NCBI GenBank assembly: GCA_003242645.1
Contig: QGVC01000223.1
Span: 1-5,995 of the forward strand
DNA length: 5,995 nucleotides
Source of the DNA: Pseudomonadota bacterium
GTDB lineage: Bacteria > Pseudomonadota > Alphaproteobacteria > Rhizobiales > Hyphomicrobiaceae
Direction of reading: 5' to 3'
The number at the start of each line of letters is the position of its first letter. The first letter of the stretch is position 1. The notes beneath the pieces are model-generated. The model did no database searches, was not told the DNA's origin, and saw nothing but the letters and a program-made list of their open reading frames with translations. Both the position numbers and the translations under genes were made by a program. Below are positions 5,686-5,995 of this stretch, one piece after another.

Positions 5686-5995
5686 TCAGCTCTTGCGCCT
5701 GCGGCGCAAGAGCGCCCAACACGTAGCGCCAACGCCGAGCAGCAACGGCACCGCGCCGATATTGGCGAATTTCAGCCAGGCATCGAGGCGGTCGATGTCC
5801 TCGCGCAGCGCTCGCTTCACCTCACGCAGATCTCGGCGAACGGCCAGCATCTCAGCGCGGAACCGTTCGATGGCCTCCCGCTCTTTATCTGTCAGGATGA
5901 TCGTTTCGCCTTCGCCGACGCGCTCGAGCTGGGCGAGCTGATCCTGCAGCTCCTTGAGCTTCGCCGTCAGCGCCTGCTCCTTCTCGCGATAGCGG
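5686..5995 (-). CDS. GldG-family ABC transporter auxiliary protein (C-terminal end, cut by window edge)
   Basis: My translation of the minus strand gives the last 102 residues of a larger protein; the frame is open at the window edge. Residues 1-70 of the fragment are highly charged and heptad-like (for example KEQALTAKLKELQDQLAQLE, and later RRDLREVKRALREDIDRLDA), consistent with a coiled coil. A segment LKFANIGAVPLLLGVGATCW then forms one membrane helix, ending in the basic tail ALLRRRRKS. This layout, charged helices, then LKFxNIGxVPLL, then an arginine-rich tail, is what I know from the C termini of GldG-family proteins (ABC-type uncharacterised transport system). The next gene encodes DUF4340, the usual partner, which supports the call. 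The ABC ATPase and permease genes expected before it are outside the window. The name GldG reflects homology to gliding-motility proteins and does not imply gliding here. Confidence 0.82.
   Translation of the reverse strand, partial: RYREKEQALTAKLKELQDQLAQLERVGEGETIILTDKEREAIERFRAEMLAVRRDLREVKRALREDIDRLDAWLKFANIGAVPLLLGVGATCWALLRRRRKS

Noticed and set aside
5043..5726. Plus-strand open frame of 227 residues opposite DUF4340
   Set aside because: No recognisable domain. The opposite strand has a membrane anchor, DUF4340 motifs, a ribosome binding site and a terminator at its end.

Overview
The window is a GC-rich piece of bacterial chromosome. Every gene I can support lies on the minus strand, so the text below follows transcription from high to low coordinates. 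The GC bias at third codon positions and the small XRE regulator of a type common in Hyphomicrobiales/Rhizobiales suggest an alphaproteobacterium. This is an inference from protein style only; no rRNA or other marker gene is present.

Region 1 (5995 to about 4584) is the tail of one operon. It holds the C-terminal 102 residues of a GldG-family auxiliary protein of an uncharacterised ABC exporter, then, after 31 bases, a complete DUF4340 protein with one N-terminal membrane anchor. A strong GC-rich hairpin followed by a T-rich stretch ends this unit. The ATPase and permease genes expected upstream lie outside the window.

Region 2 (about 4583 to 4066) is a regulatory zone with a well-spaced sigma70-like promoter (TTGACG, 17 bases, GATAAG). 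Next comes an 81-residue XRE-type helix-turn-helix regulator, then a 71-base gap. A CTTG-N8-CAAG dyad overlaps the -35 box, so the regulator may control its own promoter and the genes behind it.

Region 3 (4065 to 1) is a tightly coupled membrane-subunit operon of the hydrogenase-4/formate hydrogenlyase/complex I superfamily, in the order hyfB - hyfC - hyfE - hyfF. Stop and start codons overlap at each junction (ATGA, TGATG, ATGA). HyfB and HyfF are antiporter-like proton-channel subunits, HyfC is the NuoH-like connecting subunit and HyfE carries a NuoK-like part. HyfF is cut by the window edge. The order lacks the hyfD found between hyfC and hyfE in E. coli, and no ferredoxin-like hyfA precedes hyfB. 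The catalytic and small subunits (HyfG/HyfI-like) would be expected below position 1 and are not visible, so the sequence cannot show whether this complex is a real hydrogenase, a formate-linked enzyme or a related ion-pumping complex without NiFe chemistry.

I found no RNA genes, mobile elements, CRISPR arrays or long repeats. The most interesting points are the reduced B-C-E-F layout headed by a small XRE regulator, and the GldG/DUF4340 exporter module of unknown substrate.
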